64,000 bases of DNA. It comes from NCEH01 sp043195095 (lineage in GTDB: Bacteria > Pseudomonadota > Alphaproteobacteria > Rhizobiales > Xanthobacteraceae). The stretch lies in assembly GCF_043195095.1 (NCBI RefSeq), contig NZ_JBAFWN010000006.1; one strand, 5' to 3'. Numbering within the stretch: position 1 is the stretch's first letter; each line of letters starts with the position of its first letter. Shown here piece by piece: positions 33,622 through 47,236 of this stretch. Below the pieces are notes generated by a model. It was not told where the DNA came from. It saw only the letters and a program-made list of their open reading frames with translations, and did not search any database. The translations under genes were made by a program, and so were the position numbers.

Positions 33622-34503
33622 TTATTCCTTCACCGCGCCGGTCATGGACGAGACGTAATAGTCCACGAAGAACGAATAGAGGATCACCACCGGCAGCGAG
33701 CCGATGAGCGCGCCAGCCATCAGCGCCCCCCATTCGTAGACGTCCGAGCGCACCAGCTCCGTCAGCACGCCCACCGGCACCGTCTTGTTCTCCGAAGACT
33801 GGATGAAGGTGAGGGCATAGATGAATTCATTCCACGACAAGGTGAAGGAGAAGATGCCCGCCGAGATCAGACCCGGCACCGAGAGCGGCAGCAGAACCTT
33901 GGTGAGGATCTGCCAGCGCGAGGCGCCATCCATCAGCGCGCATTCTTCCAGCTCGTACGGGATGGAGCGGAAATAGCCCATCAGCAGCCAGGTGGAGAAC
34001 GGGATCAGGAAGGTGGGATAGGTGAGGATCAGCGCCAGCTTGCTGTCATAGATGCCGAGGTGGAACACCATCAGCGCCAGCGGGATGAACAGGATGGACG
34101 GCGGCACCAGATAGGCCATGAAGATGCCGAGCCCGACCCAGCGCGAGCCGTGGAAGCGCATGCGCTCGATGGCATAGGCGGCGAACACCGAGGCCACCAG
34201 CGAGATCGCGGTCGCGCACACCGACACCAGGATCGTGTTCCAGAGCCAGCCGGGATAGGAGGTCTCGAACAGCAGATATTTGATGTGTTCGAGCGTCGGC
34301 TCCCACACCCAGAGCGGGGAATAATTGGTGTAGTCGGTGAGCTGCCAGTTCGGCTTGATGGCGGTCAAAGCCATCCAATAGAACGGGAACAGCAGCACGA
34401 ACACGAACACCAGCAACGGCAGGATCACGGTGATCAGGCGCTTCGGCAGGCTGTCGAGATAGCTCATGCCGGTGGAATTGTCGGTGACGCCCTGGTCGGT
34501 CAT
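33622..34503 (-). CDS. ABC transporter permease, MalG-like (carbohydrate type 1)
   Basis: A 293-residue inner-membrane subunit with six hydrophobic segments and the binding-protein-dependent transport loop ECALMDGASRWQILTKVLLPLSVPGL (EAA motif) before segment 5. The start at 34503 has AAGGA 8 bases upstream; the frame further upstream is the inverted-repeat element. It pairs with the permease at 34679 and with the ATPase at 37358. Confidence 0.92.
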   Translation of the reverse strand: MTDQGVTDNSTGMSYLDSLPKRLITVILPLLVFVFVLLFPFYWMALTAIKPNWQLTDYTNYSPLWVWEPTLEHIKYLLFETSYPGWLWNTILVSVCATAISLVASVFAAYAIERMRFHGSRWVGLGIFMAYLVPPSILFIPLALMVFHLGIYDSKLALILTYPTFLIPFSTWLLMGYFRSIPYELEECALMDGASRWQILTKVLLPLSVPGLISAGIFSFTLSWNEFIYALTFIQSSENKTVPVGVLTELVRSDVYEWGALMAGALIGSLPVVILYSFFVDYYVSSMTGAVKE

Positions 34504-34537
34504 GGGGCTGTCCTTGAAACGTGAGGGGTCCGCAAAG

Positions 34538-34649
34538 CCCTCTCCCGCCGGCGGGGGAGGGTTGGGAGGGGGAATTCGCACGGCACGCCGTCGCTGAGCC
34601 GGCCCATGGCCGGCCCTCTCCCCGGCCCTCCCCCGCAAGCGGGAGAGGG
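34538..34649. repeat. Paired inverted-repeat intergenic element, copy 1
   Basis: Two GC-rich hairpin-forming arms (34538-34572 and 34614-34649), each built on CCCTCTCCC...GGGGGAGGG, lie in inverted orientation around a 41-bp centre. It sits between the two permease genes. A second copy of the same design is at 47003-47133. Such short palindromic elements are usually non-autonomous or REP-like; no transposase is nearby. Confidence 0.75.
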
Positions 34650-34678
34650 GGGGCGCGGCGCTTGACGGGAGGCGCTCA

Positions 34679-35626
34679 TCAATCCCCCCCGCCCTGCTGC
34701 CATTTGCGGCGCTGCAGGCCGAAGAAGCTGAACAGGATGGCCGAGAGCAGGAACGGTATCATCGCCACCGCAATCGCCGCGCCCTCGCCCAATTGCCCGC
34801 CGGGAATCGCCCGCTGGAAGGAGAGCGTCGCCATCAGATGGGTCGCGTTCAGCGGGCCGCCGCGGGTGAGCACATAGATCAGCTGGAAGTCGGTGAAGGT
34901 GAACAGCACCGAGAAGGTCATCACCACGGCGATGATCGGCGAGAGCATGGGCAGCGTGATGTAGCGGAAGCGCTGCCAGCCGCTCGCCCCATCCAGCGTC
35001 GCCGCCTCGTGCAGGGAGGCCGGGATGGTCTGGAGACCCGCCAGCAACGAGATCGCGACGAAGGGAATGCCGCGCCAGACGTTGGCGGCGATCACCGACA
35101 TGCGGGCATTGGTGGAATCGCCGAGGAAATTGATGTTGGTGGAGATCAGCCCCATCTTCATCAGCGCCCAGGAGATGACCGAGAATTGCGCGTCGAAGAT
35201 CCACCAGAAGGCGATCGCCGAGAGCACGGTCGGCACCACCCAGGGCAGCAGCACGATGGCGCGAAAAAAGCTCTTGAACGGCAGGTTTTCGTTCAGCAGA
35301 AGCGCGAGCCACAGGCCGAGCGCGAACTTCAGGATCGAGGCGCCGATGGTATAGATCAGCGTATTGAACACGGCGAGCCAGAAGATGCTGTCGCCCCACA
35401 GCGATTCGTAATTCTCCAGGCCGATGAACACGCCGTCCCGGCCGATGCGGGTATCGGTGAAGCCGAGCCACACGCCGAGGCCGAGCGGATAGGTGAGGAA
35501 GAAGATCAGAAACACCGCGGCCGGCAGCAGGAAGATCAGGCCGAGCACGTGCCGCCCCTGCCCGATGCCCGCCCACCAGGTCCGCAGATTGAAACCGGGC
35601 GCTGCGCGCGCCGTTGCCTCAGACAT
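34679..35626 (-). CDS. ABC transporter permease, MalF-like (carbohydrate type 1)
   Basis: A 315-residue membrane protein with six core segments and the EAA loop LHEAATLDGASGWQRFRYITLPML. The N-terminal cytoplasmic stretch (residues 1-27) precedes the first segment, and the C-terminus ends FGLQRRKWQQGGGD. It lies 206 bases after the binding-protein gene and 175 before the second permease gene, the latter gap filled by the inverted-repeat element, all on one strand. Confidence 0.92.
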   Translation of the reverse strand: MSEATARAAPGFNLRTWWAGIGQGRHVLGLIFLLPAAVFLIFFLTYPLGLGVWLGFTDTRIGRDGVFIGLENYESLWGDSIFWLAVFNTLIYTIGASILKFALGLWLALLLNENLPFKSFFRAIVLLPWVVPTVLSAIAFWWIFDAQFSVISWALMKMGLISTNINFLGDSTNARMSVIAANVWRGIPFVAISLLAGLQTIPASLHEAATLDGASGWQRFRYITLPMLSPIIAVVMTFSVLFTFTDFQLIYVLTRGGPLNATHLMATLSFQRAIPGGQLGEGAAIAVAMIPFLLSAILFSFFGLQRRKWQQGGGD

Positions 35627-35758
35627 GAACTCGCTCTCCCTGAATCCGCTGATGCACCTGAGGTCGGCCCCGGACCCCGGTTTCCTGCCGGGCCGCCGCC
35701 GCCCACCGGGAAAGCCGTTGCCCGCCGGCGGCGCCGGTGCGCCCGGCCGGCCGAACCT

Positions 35759-35788
35759 GTCCTGCCGGCGGCCGAGCGCCGGCAGGAC
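35759..35788 (-). terminator. Stable hairpin after the binding-protein gene
   Basis: A perfect 12-bp stem (GTCCTGCCGGCG / CGCCGGCAGGAC) with a 6-base loop lies 45 bases after the binding-protein stop and before the permease genes. Hairpins here commonly stabilise the binding-protein message and partly stop transcription, giving more binding protein than permease. Three short GCGCGG-N-GATCACC repeats (period about 15 bases) lie between it and the stop codon. Confidence 0.6.
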
Positions 35789-35832
35789 GCGTTGAAGCGC
35801 GGATCACCGCGCGGCGATCACCCGCGCGGGGA

Positions 35833-37149
35833 TCACCGGCGATAGATGCGATTGGCGCGGGTTTCCGCGCGCTTGGCGGCCTCTTCCGGGGTGCGCTGGC
35901 CGGTGGCGGCTTCCGCCACCATGTCGACCACGATCCAGTCCGCCATGGCGGCTGCCGATTGCGGACCGAGCGGGCCGGCATAGCCGTTGGGACGCAGCAG
36001 CTCGGAGGCCTTCGCATACGGCGCGTGGTTGGGATCGGAGGTCCACACGGGATTGCTCGCAAACGCCTTGAGCGTCTGGCAGCAATAGGCGCTGGCGCCC
36101 TGGATCCAGGCGTTCATCTGCGGCGCGTCGAACATGAAGGCCATGTAGGCCTGAGCCGCCTGGGGGAACTTGGTATATTTGAAGATGCAGGCCGAGGTGG
36201 TCTGCGTCAGCTCCGCCACGCCGCCGGGGCCGACCGGCATGTTGGTGGTCTTGATGTCCTTGGCCATGTCGGCGAGCTTGGGGTCGTTCTTCGCCGCGTA
36301 ATAGAGCGAAACGCCGTTGGCGGTCACCGAAATCTCGCCCGCCAGGAACGCGCGGTTGTTGTTGACGTCCAGCCAGCTTTCGGTGCCGGGAATGAAGGTC
36401 TTGTAGAGCTCGGCGGCGTATTTCAGGGCGGCGACCGTCTCCGGGCTGTTGATCACAACCTTGGACTGCTCGTCCACCATCTTGCCGCCATGGCTCCACA
36501 GCACCCAATGGCAGAAATTGTTGCCGTCGCCGACACCGTGGCCGAGCGTGAAGCCCATGGGGTGGTTCTTCGCCTTCAGGGCCTTGGCGAGTTCAAGGAA
36601 GCCCTTGGTCTCGTTCGGGAATTGCGAGAACCCGGCGTCCTTCACCCAGCTTTCGCGATAGCACACCGCATTGCCGATGGTGGCGAGCGGCAAAGCGATG
36701 AACTTTCCGTCCGCCTTCGCATAGGCTTCGTTGCCGGGATACCAGCCGCCGAACTTCGCGCCGAGGCCGTTGGCGAGCGGGGTCACGTCCAGCAGCTTGT
36801 CGGGATATTGCTGGGCATCGTCGAACCAGACCCAGACGATGTCGGGGCCGGAGCCCACGTTCGCCGCCACCGCGGCCTTGGGGCGGATGTCTTCCCAGCT
36901 CTCCTTGTCGATGCGCACTTCGATGCCGGTGGCCTCGGTGAACTTCTTGGTGTTGGCGAGCCAGGCATCCTCCTCGCCCTTCACGAACGGCGACCAGCGC
37001 AGCACGCGCAGGGCCGCGCCCGGCTCGGGCTTGAACTGGGGCATCGCGGCGCCCTGCGCGAAGGCGGGCATCGCGCCGAGACCCGGCAGGGCCGCCGCGC
37101 CGGCGAGCCCGGCGCCGCCGAGCAATACGTTACGTCTGGAAATGGTCAT
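35833..37149 (-). CDS. ABC transporter extracellular substrate-binding protein (family 1)
   Basis: A 438-residue periplasmic protein with a twin-arginine signal (ISRRNVLLGGAGLAGAAALPGLGAMPAFA, cleavage about residue 31). The mature part has the SBP_bac_1 pattern (FTEATGIEVRIDKESWEDIRPKAA, SGPDIVWVWFDDAQQYPDKLLDV, LPLATIGNAVCYRESWVKDAG). Export in folded form through Tat is notable since most family members use Sec. The closest functional analogy is binding proteins for sugars, sugar acids or polyols. A dehydrogenase in the operon suggests a hydroxyacid or sugar-acid ligand. Confidence 0.92.
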   Translation of the reverse strand: MTISRRNVLLGGAGLAGAAALPGLGAMPAFAQGAAMPQFKPEPGAALRVLRWSPFVKGEEDAWLANTKKFTEATGIEVRIDKESWEDIRPKAAVAANVGSGPDIVWVWFDDAQQYPDKLLDVTPLANGLGAKFGGWYPGNEAYAKADGKFIALPLATIGNAVCYRESWVKDAGFSQFPNETKGFLELAKALKAKNHPMGFTLGHGVGDGNNFCHWVLWSHGGKMVDEQSKVVINSPETVAALKYAAELYKTFIPGTESWLDVNNNRAFLAGEISVTANGVSLYYAAKNDPKLADMAKDIKTTNMPVGPGGVAELTQTTSACIFKYTKFPQAAQAYMAFMFDAPQMNAWIQGASAYCCQTLKAFASNPVWTSDPNHAPYAKASELLRPNGYAGPLGPQSAAAMADWIVVDMVAEAATGQRTPEEAAKRAETRANRIYRR

Positions 37150-37200
37150 GGCGTTCCTCCATGGTGACTTATTGGCGTTGTCACGTCCTGCCGGCCGCCT

Positions 37201-37289
37201 GGGTCTTTGCCCTTCAGGTCATCGCCTTCAGGTCTTTACCCTTTTGGGTCTTTGCCCTTTAGGTCTTGCCCTCCGGGGTTTGGCCCTTC
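37201..37289. repeat. Degenerate tandem repeat, about 15-bp period
   Basis: About six decayed copies of a 13-16 base unit (model GGTCTTTGCCCTTCA) fill the 208-bp gap between the binding-protein and ATPase genes. Some frames read PFG/PSG-type pentapeptides, as in the array at 16690-16779. No start or ribosome-binding site supports coding. Confidence 0.6.
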
Positions 37290-37357
37290 GGTCTTGCGGC
37301 AGAATTCAGTCTGGCACGTCGCCGGCTCCGGCGCGCGGGCTTTTCAGGCCGTCGCGC

Positions 37358-38440
<1,083 letters not shown>

Positions 38441-38593
38441 CCCGTTCCGCTCCTTGAACCATCCACCCGATGCGCGCTCTTCGAGGCTCCGCGGGGCGGA
38501 GAACGGCGCTTTCCTTGGGCCGCACGTGGCAGCCGAGCCCCAGCTTCAGCCGGGTGCGCGGCGATCATGGTGCGGCGCTCATTTTCGATCAAG

Positions 38594-38621
38594 TGCTTTT
38601 TAAAACGATTGAACCAAAGCA
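38594..38621. promoter_or_regulatory. Candidate operator in the divergent ABC/dehydrogenase region
   Basis: An inverted repeat TGCTTT-N16-AAAGCA spans an AT-rich patch in the otherwise GC-rich 265-bp gap between the ATPase gene (leftward) and the dehydrogenase gene (rightward). An operator serving both directions would fit. No regulator gene is adjacent. Confidence 0.35.
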
Positions 38622-38705
38622 TTAGGCGGCCTATCCAGAACTGTCCTATCCTTCGCCGCGCCCCGGTCGAGGCGCAGCCCGCCACCCGAACGCCGAGCAC
38701 TCTCT

Positions 38706-39671
38706 ATGACGGAAGATTCACGCCCCAAGCTGCTGCTGACCGGTCCCATCATGGACAGCGTGGTGGAGCGACAGCTGGCCGAGCACGCCATTCTCCTGGG
38801 CCTGGATGATTTCGAGGCCGCCATCGCGGCGCACGGCAGCGAGATTCGCGGCATCGCCACCCGCGGCAAGCGCAAGGTGGACGACGCGCTCATGGCGCGC
38901 CTGCCGAAGCTGGAGATCATCGCCAATTTCGGCGTCGGCTACGACACGGTGGACGCCGCCGCCGCCGCCGCGCGCGGCATCGTGGTGAGCAATACGCCCG
39001 ACGTTCTGAACGAGGAGGTCGCCGACCTCGCCCTCGGCCTCCTGCTGGCCACCGTGCGTGAAATTCCCCAGGCCGACCGCTTCGTCCGCTCGGGCGGCTG
39101 GAAGAAGGGCGCGTTCCCCCTCGGCGCCACCTTGCGCGACCGCACCGTAGGCATCGTCGGCATGGGCCGCATCGGCAAGGCGATCGCCAAGCGGCTCGAC
39201 GCCTTCGGCGTGCCGGTGGTCTATCACACCCGCCGCGCCCAGCCGGATGTCGGCTATACCCATTATCCCGACCTCGTCACCATGGCGCGGGAGGTGGACA
39301 CCATGATCCTCATCCTGCCCGGCGGCGCCGCCACCCGCGGCCTCGTCAATGCCGAGGTGCTGGCCGCGCTCGGGCCGAACGGCATTCTGATCAATGTGGC
39401 GCGCGGCACCGTGGTGGATGAGCCCGCCCTGGTGGACGCCCTCACCAACAAGACCATCCTCGCCGCCGGCCTCGACGTGTTCGTGGACGAGCCCAATGCG
39501 CCGGAAGCGCTATTCGCGCTCGACAATGTGGTGCTGCTGCCGCACGTCGGCTCCTCCACCCATTTCACCCGCACCGCCATGGGCCAATTGGTGGTGGACA
39601 ATCTGCTGTCCTGGCTCGACGGCAAGGGGCCGGTCACGCCGGTCGCCGAGACCCCCTGGCCGCGCGCCTGA
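38706..39671 (+). CDS. D-isomer 2-hydroxyacid dehydrogenase (GhrB-like)
   Basis: A 321-residue NAD(P)-dependent dehydrogenase: FGVGYDTVD (substrate domain), GIVGMGRIGKAIAKRL (nucleotide site about 152-167), INVARGTVVDEPALV with the catalytic Arg, VFVDEPNAPEALF with Glu, and LLPHVGSSTHFT with the catalytic His. The pattern fits hydroxypyruvate/glyoxylate reductases of the GhrB group. Divergent from the sugar-acid ABC operon, it may reduce or oxidise a product of that import route. Confidence 0.9.
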   Translation: MTEDSRPKLLLTGPIMDSVVERQLAEHAILLGLDDFEAAIAAHGSEIRGIATRGKRKVDDALMARLPKLEIIANFGVGYDTVDAAAAAARGIVVSNTPDVLNEEVADLALGLLLATVREIPQADRFVRSGGWKKGAFPLGATLRDRTVGIVGMGRIGKAIAKRLDAFGVPVVYHTRRAQPDVGYTHYPDLVTMAREVDTMILILPGGAATRGLVNAEVLAALGPNGILINVARGTVVDEPALVDALTNKTILAAGLDVFVDEPNAPEALFALDNVVLLPHVGSSTHFTRTAMGQLVVDNLLSWLDGKGPVTPVAETPWPRA

Positions 39672-39772
39672 GCCGCATCGGCCCGCGCTGACACGGCGCG
39701 GGTCGCCACATTCTGTTTTCGCCCCACATGCTTTAGCGTGACGCTTTCGCCGTGGTGAGACGGAATCGGATC

Positions 39773-40678
39773 ATGCGTCGCCTTCGCCTAGTCTGCGCCG
39801 TTGCGCTGATCGCCCCTGTCCTCGCGCAAACTCCTGTCCTCGCGCCGACATCCGCCCGCGCGCAGGCCCCCGATGGGGCCGCAGGTCCGGCCCCATCGGA
39901 GGCCCTGTCCGACAGGCAAGCCCCACCCGACCAGATCGCCCAGGCCGGCGGCAGCGGCTCGACGCCGCCGAAGCCCGCCGCCCGGCCCGCCAAGCCGCCG
40001 GCCGCCGGGAAATCCGAGGGCGCCAAATCCGAGACTACTAAGGTCGATCCCGCGTTACGCGCGCAGGCCGAGCAGGCGGCCGGCGCTTTCGTGCTCAGCA
40101 GCGCCGACGACCAGCGCAAATGCGCGCTCACCTTGAGAACCGAACCTGTGGCCAATGGCTTTGCCCTCGCGTTCGACGCGGGCGCGTGCGCGGGCATCGG
40201 CTTCATGCAGCAGGTGGTGGCCTGGACGCCCGATTCGTCTGGAGCGGTGCGTCTGCTGAATGCGCAGGGCCGGCTGGTGGTGGAGTTCGGCCAGGCGACG
40301 GCGGGCAATTACGAGGCGCTGCGGGAGGGCGACGGCGTCTATTTCCTCGCCAGCCCGGCGGCGAGCGAGGATGCGACGGGGGTGCGCGTGGAGGAAATGC
40401 TCGGCGACTGGGACCTGGCGCGGGTCGCCGGCACGCCGATCTGCCACGTGGTGCTGCTGGAGGAGGCGACCGGGAACGGCGCGCACAAGCTGCAGCTCGG
40501 CACGCCGTGCGATTCCGCCATCACCCAGTTCGGCCCGGTGTCCTGGAGCATCGAGGGCGGCAATGTGCTGATGGCGTCCTCATCCGGCGGCCCGCCGCTG
40601 CGATTCGCGCGGCAGGAAGATGGTGGCTGGGCCAAGGTGCCGGAGCGGGGTAGGCCGCTCCTTTTGTTGCGTCAGTAA
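39773..40678 (+). CDS. Secreted AprI/Inh-type protease inhibitor domain protein
   Basis: A 301-residue protein with a Sec signal peptide (RRLRLVCAVALIAPVLA, then Ala/Pro-rich spacer to about residue 95) followed by two beta-rich segments that each follow the Inh pattern: KCALTLRTEPVANGFALAF...CAGIGFMQQVVAW, and ICHVVLLEEATGNGAHKLQL...CDSAITQFGPVSW. Paired cysteines in each suggest disulfides in the periplasm. Known Inh proteins protect the periplasm from the cell's own serralysin-type metalloproteases; no such protease is encoded here. GTG 39752 is an alternative start. Confidence 0.7.
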   Translation: MRRLRLVCAVALIAPVLAQTPVLAPTSARAQAPDGAAGPAPSEALSDRQAPPDQIAQAGGSGSTPPKPAARPAKPPAAGKSEGAKSETTKVDPALRAQAEQAAGAFVLSSADDQRKCALTLRTEPVANGFALAFDAGACAGIGFMQQVVAWTPDSSGAVRLLNAQGRLVVEFGQATAGNYEALREGDGVYFLASPAASEDATGVRVEEMLGDWDLARVAGTPICHVVLLEEATGNGAHKLQLGTPCDSAITQFGPVSWSIEGGNVLMASSSGGPPLRFARQEDGGWAKVPERGRPLLLLRQ

Positions 40679-40900
40679 CACAGCAAAGCCCCCCAAATAT
40701 TCGCCCGCACGGTGTCGCCACAGTTCGGCCTAAGCGTGGTGCGGACGGGTTTCATCTTTGCGTTGCACTTTTGCAACAACGGAATCCAGCATTCATGCGG
40801 GTTTGCCTAAAGCACAGGCAGTTTGTGCCTGAAATTTCTCATTGGAACGCCTGCAAAAATTTGGTCTCAATCTGTGCAGATATCCATTGGGGGTCACTTG
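40679..40900 (+). promoter_or_regulatory. Leader region of the porin gene with two hairpins
   Basis: Two inverted repeats are present: GTTGCA-N4-TGCAAC (40762-40777) and CAGGCA-N5-TGCCTG (40815-40831). The region is less GC-rich than average. They may be operators or leader hairpins of the torF-like gene; I see no clear -35/-10 pair. Confidence 0.35.
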
Positions 40901-41803
40901 ATGAAGAAGATCGTTATTGCCGCAGCCGCCAGCATGCTGCTTTCGGGCGCCGCTTCCGCCGCCGACCTGAGCACCATGCCGGTCAAGGCCGTGGCCCCTG
41001 CGCCCGTCGCCCCCATGTGGGACCTGGCCTTCGGCGTGACCGGAACCTCCGACTACCTGTTCCGTGGTATCAGCCAGACCAACAACAACCCTGCGATCCA
41101 GGGCTTCGTCGAACTGCAGATGTTCGACTGGATCTATTTCAACGTGTGGGCGTCCAACCAGAACTGGGTTGAGAACTTCCTCTGGGACGGCAACAGCTCG
41201 CTCGAAGTCGACTTCGCCGGTGGCCTGCGCCACACCTGGGGCAACTTCAGCCTCGACGTCGGCGCCGCCTACTACACCTATCCCGGCAGCAGCAACAGCA
41301 TCGACCCGACCACGCTGCTGAAGACCGGCCTCGGCTCGACCGACTACAACTACTGGGAAATCTACGCGAAGCCCACCTATGTGGTCGCCCCCTGGCTGAC
41401 CGTCGGCCTGAACCTCTTCTGGTCCAGCGACTTCGCCTCCACCGGCACGGACGGCACCGCCCTGTCCGGCACCGTCAAGGTTCCCCTGCCGGCCTTCGGC
41501 CCGGGTGGCGACTTCGGCTGGTACCTGTCGGGTGAGTTCGGCCATCAGTGGCTCGACACCGCCGCCTACAGCTATTCGGTGACCAACTTCGCCGGCATCA
41601 CCTACGACACCTCGATCCCCGGCTACAACTGGTGGAATGCCGGCATCGGCTTCACCTATAAGGCCGCCACGATCGACGTGCGCTATTCCGGCACCGACCT
41701 CAGCGGCAACGATTGCGCCTTCATCATCGGCAACAACAATGCCTGCGGTGATAAGATCGTCGCCAGCCTCTCCTTCGCGACCTCCTTCAACGCTCTGAAG
41801 TGA
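40901..41803 (+). CDS. TorF family putative outer-membrane porin
   Basis: A 300-residue protein with a Sec signal peptide (MKKIVIAAAASMLLSGAASA, cleavage near residue 21), then a beta-barrel sequence with alternating aromatic/hydrophilic strands and the TorF opening WDLAFGVTGTSDYLFRGISQT. It ends with a strand (KIVASLSFATSFNALK). The start at 40901 has GGGGG upstream. Codon use is strongly biased to C-ending codons and a double terminator follows, which fits an abundant outer-membrane protein. Substrate unknown. Confidence 0.9.
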   Translation: MKKIVIAAAASMLLSGAASAADLSTMPVKAVAPAPVAPMWDLAFGVTGTSDYLFRGISQTNNNPAIQGFVELQMFDWIYFNVWASNQNWVENFLWDGNSSLEVDFAGGLRHTWGNFSLDVGAAYYTYPGSSNSIDPTTLLKTGLGSTDYNYWEIYAKPTYVVAPWLTVGLNLFWSSDFASTGTDGTALSGTVKVPLPAFGPGGDFGWYLSGEFGHQWLDTAAYSYSVTNFAGITYDTSIPGYNWWNAGIGFTYKAATIDVRYSGTDLSGNDCAFIIGNNNACGDKIVASLSFATSFNALK

Positions 41804-41811
41804 TCGCAGAT

Positions 41812-41869
41812 CCCCGTCCGCGCGACGGGGACTTTTTGAAGCGCCGCGGCTCGCCGCGGCGCTTTTTTT
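41812..41869 (+). terminator. Tandem rho-independent terminators after the porin gene
   Basis: Hairpin 1 (CCCCGTC / GACGGGG, 41812-41830) is followed by a T5 run; hairpin 2 (GCGCCGCGG / CCGCGGCGC, 41841-41862) is followed by a T7 run. Both have the classical form; the second is strong. Confidence 0.93.
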
Positions 41870-42119
41870 ATGCGTGCTCCACCATGCGGGGCCGGCAGCT
41901 CTGGCAAAGCGCACCGGACGCCGCGCCGGCGGCGGCCCCGCCCGATTGCGGCGACGGCGCGGCGCAGGGGGCACCGCAGCAACGCCATTGCGCGAAACGC
42001 CGCCGCGCCGTACCGTTCTTGCGTCGCGCGGCAGCGATGCGCAATTTCCTCTGCTGGGCTTCGCCAAATGCAGGGGCGTTGACCTTGTGAGTTTGCCGCT
42101 TTTCTGTCATGTTCAGCGA
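41870..42119. other. Intergenic stretch before the gltB leader
   Basis: GC-rich sequence without a supported gene. An 80-codon minus-strand frame (41868-42110, MTEKRQTHKVNAPAF..., Arg/Ala/Cys-rich) has an ATG but no ribosome-binding site and ends inside the porin terminator, so I leave it as doubtful. Confidence 0.3.
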
Positions 42120-42144
42120 GATAGGGCAGCGCTACTGCCCTATC
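42120..42144 (+). promoter_or_regulatory. Perfect hairpin in the gltB leader
   Basis: A 10-bp perfect inverted repeat (GATAGGGCAG / CTGCCCTATC) with a 5-base loop lies 129 bases before gltB. No T-run follows, so it looks more like an operator or a leader element than a terminator. Confidence 0.45.
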
Positions 42145-42272
42145 AATAGCGTCTCAGCTGTCGGTCATCGCGAGCGTCTGTCCAGGACGCGCGCTTTTAC
42201 GCGCGGAAGCGCGCCGATCAGCGAGGGTTGCAGTCTGCCGGCACGGCTCGGCATCAGGGAGAGGGCAATATC

Positions 42273-46979
<4,707 letters not shown>

Positions 46980-47002
46980 GATTTCCGCACGCACGTCCCG
47001 CC

Positions 47003-47133
47003 CCCTCTCCCGCTTGCGGGGGAGGGCTGGGGAGGGGGCCGAGTGAAGCGAGAAGGCTTCCGGCGGCCCCTCAGCACGACATCCGCCGCTGCGCGGCGCC
47101 CCCTCCCAACCCTCCCCCGTAAACGGGAGAGGG
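47003..47133. repeat. Paired inverted-repeat intergenic element, copy 2
   Basis: Arms 47003-47038 and 47101-47133, both of the CCCTCTCCC...GGGGGAGGG type and both able to form hairpins, are inverted around a 62-bp centre. The design matches copy 1 at 34538-34649 although the centre differs. It lies between gltB and gltD and could reduce read-through. Confidence 0.78.
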
Positions 47134-47236
47134 CTTTCGGGGCGCATGCCGCAAAAGCGGAGTCCTCAAGCTGGAACAATTCTTGTAATGGAGCTATCGG
47201 CGCCGGGCGCGCGACGCGGCTCCTGGAGGGGATCGA

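Noticed and set aside
41868..42110. 80-codon minus-strand frame between the porin gene and gltB
   Set aside because: It has an ATG but no ribosome-binding site, ends inside the porin terminator and is dominated by Arg/Ala; I could not support it as a gene.
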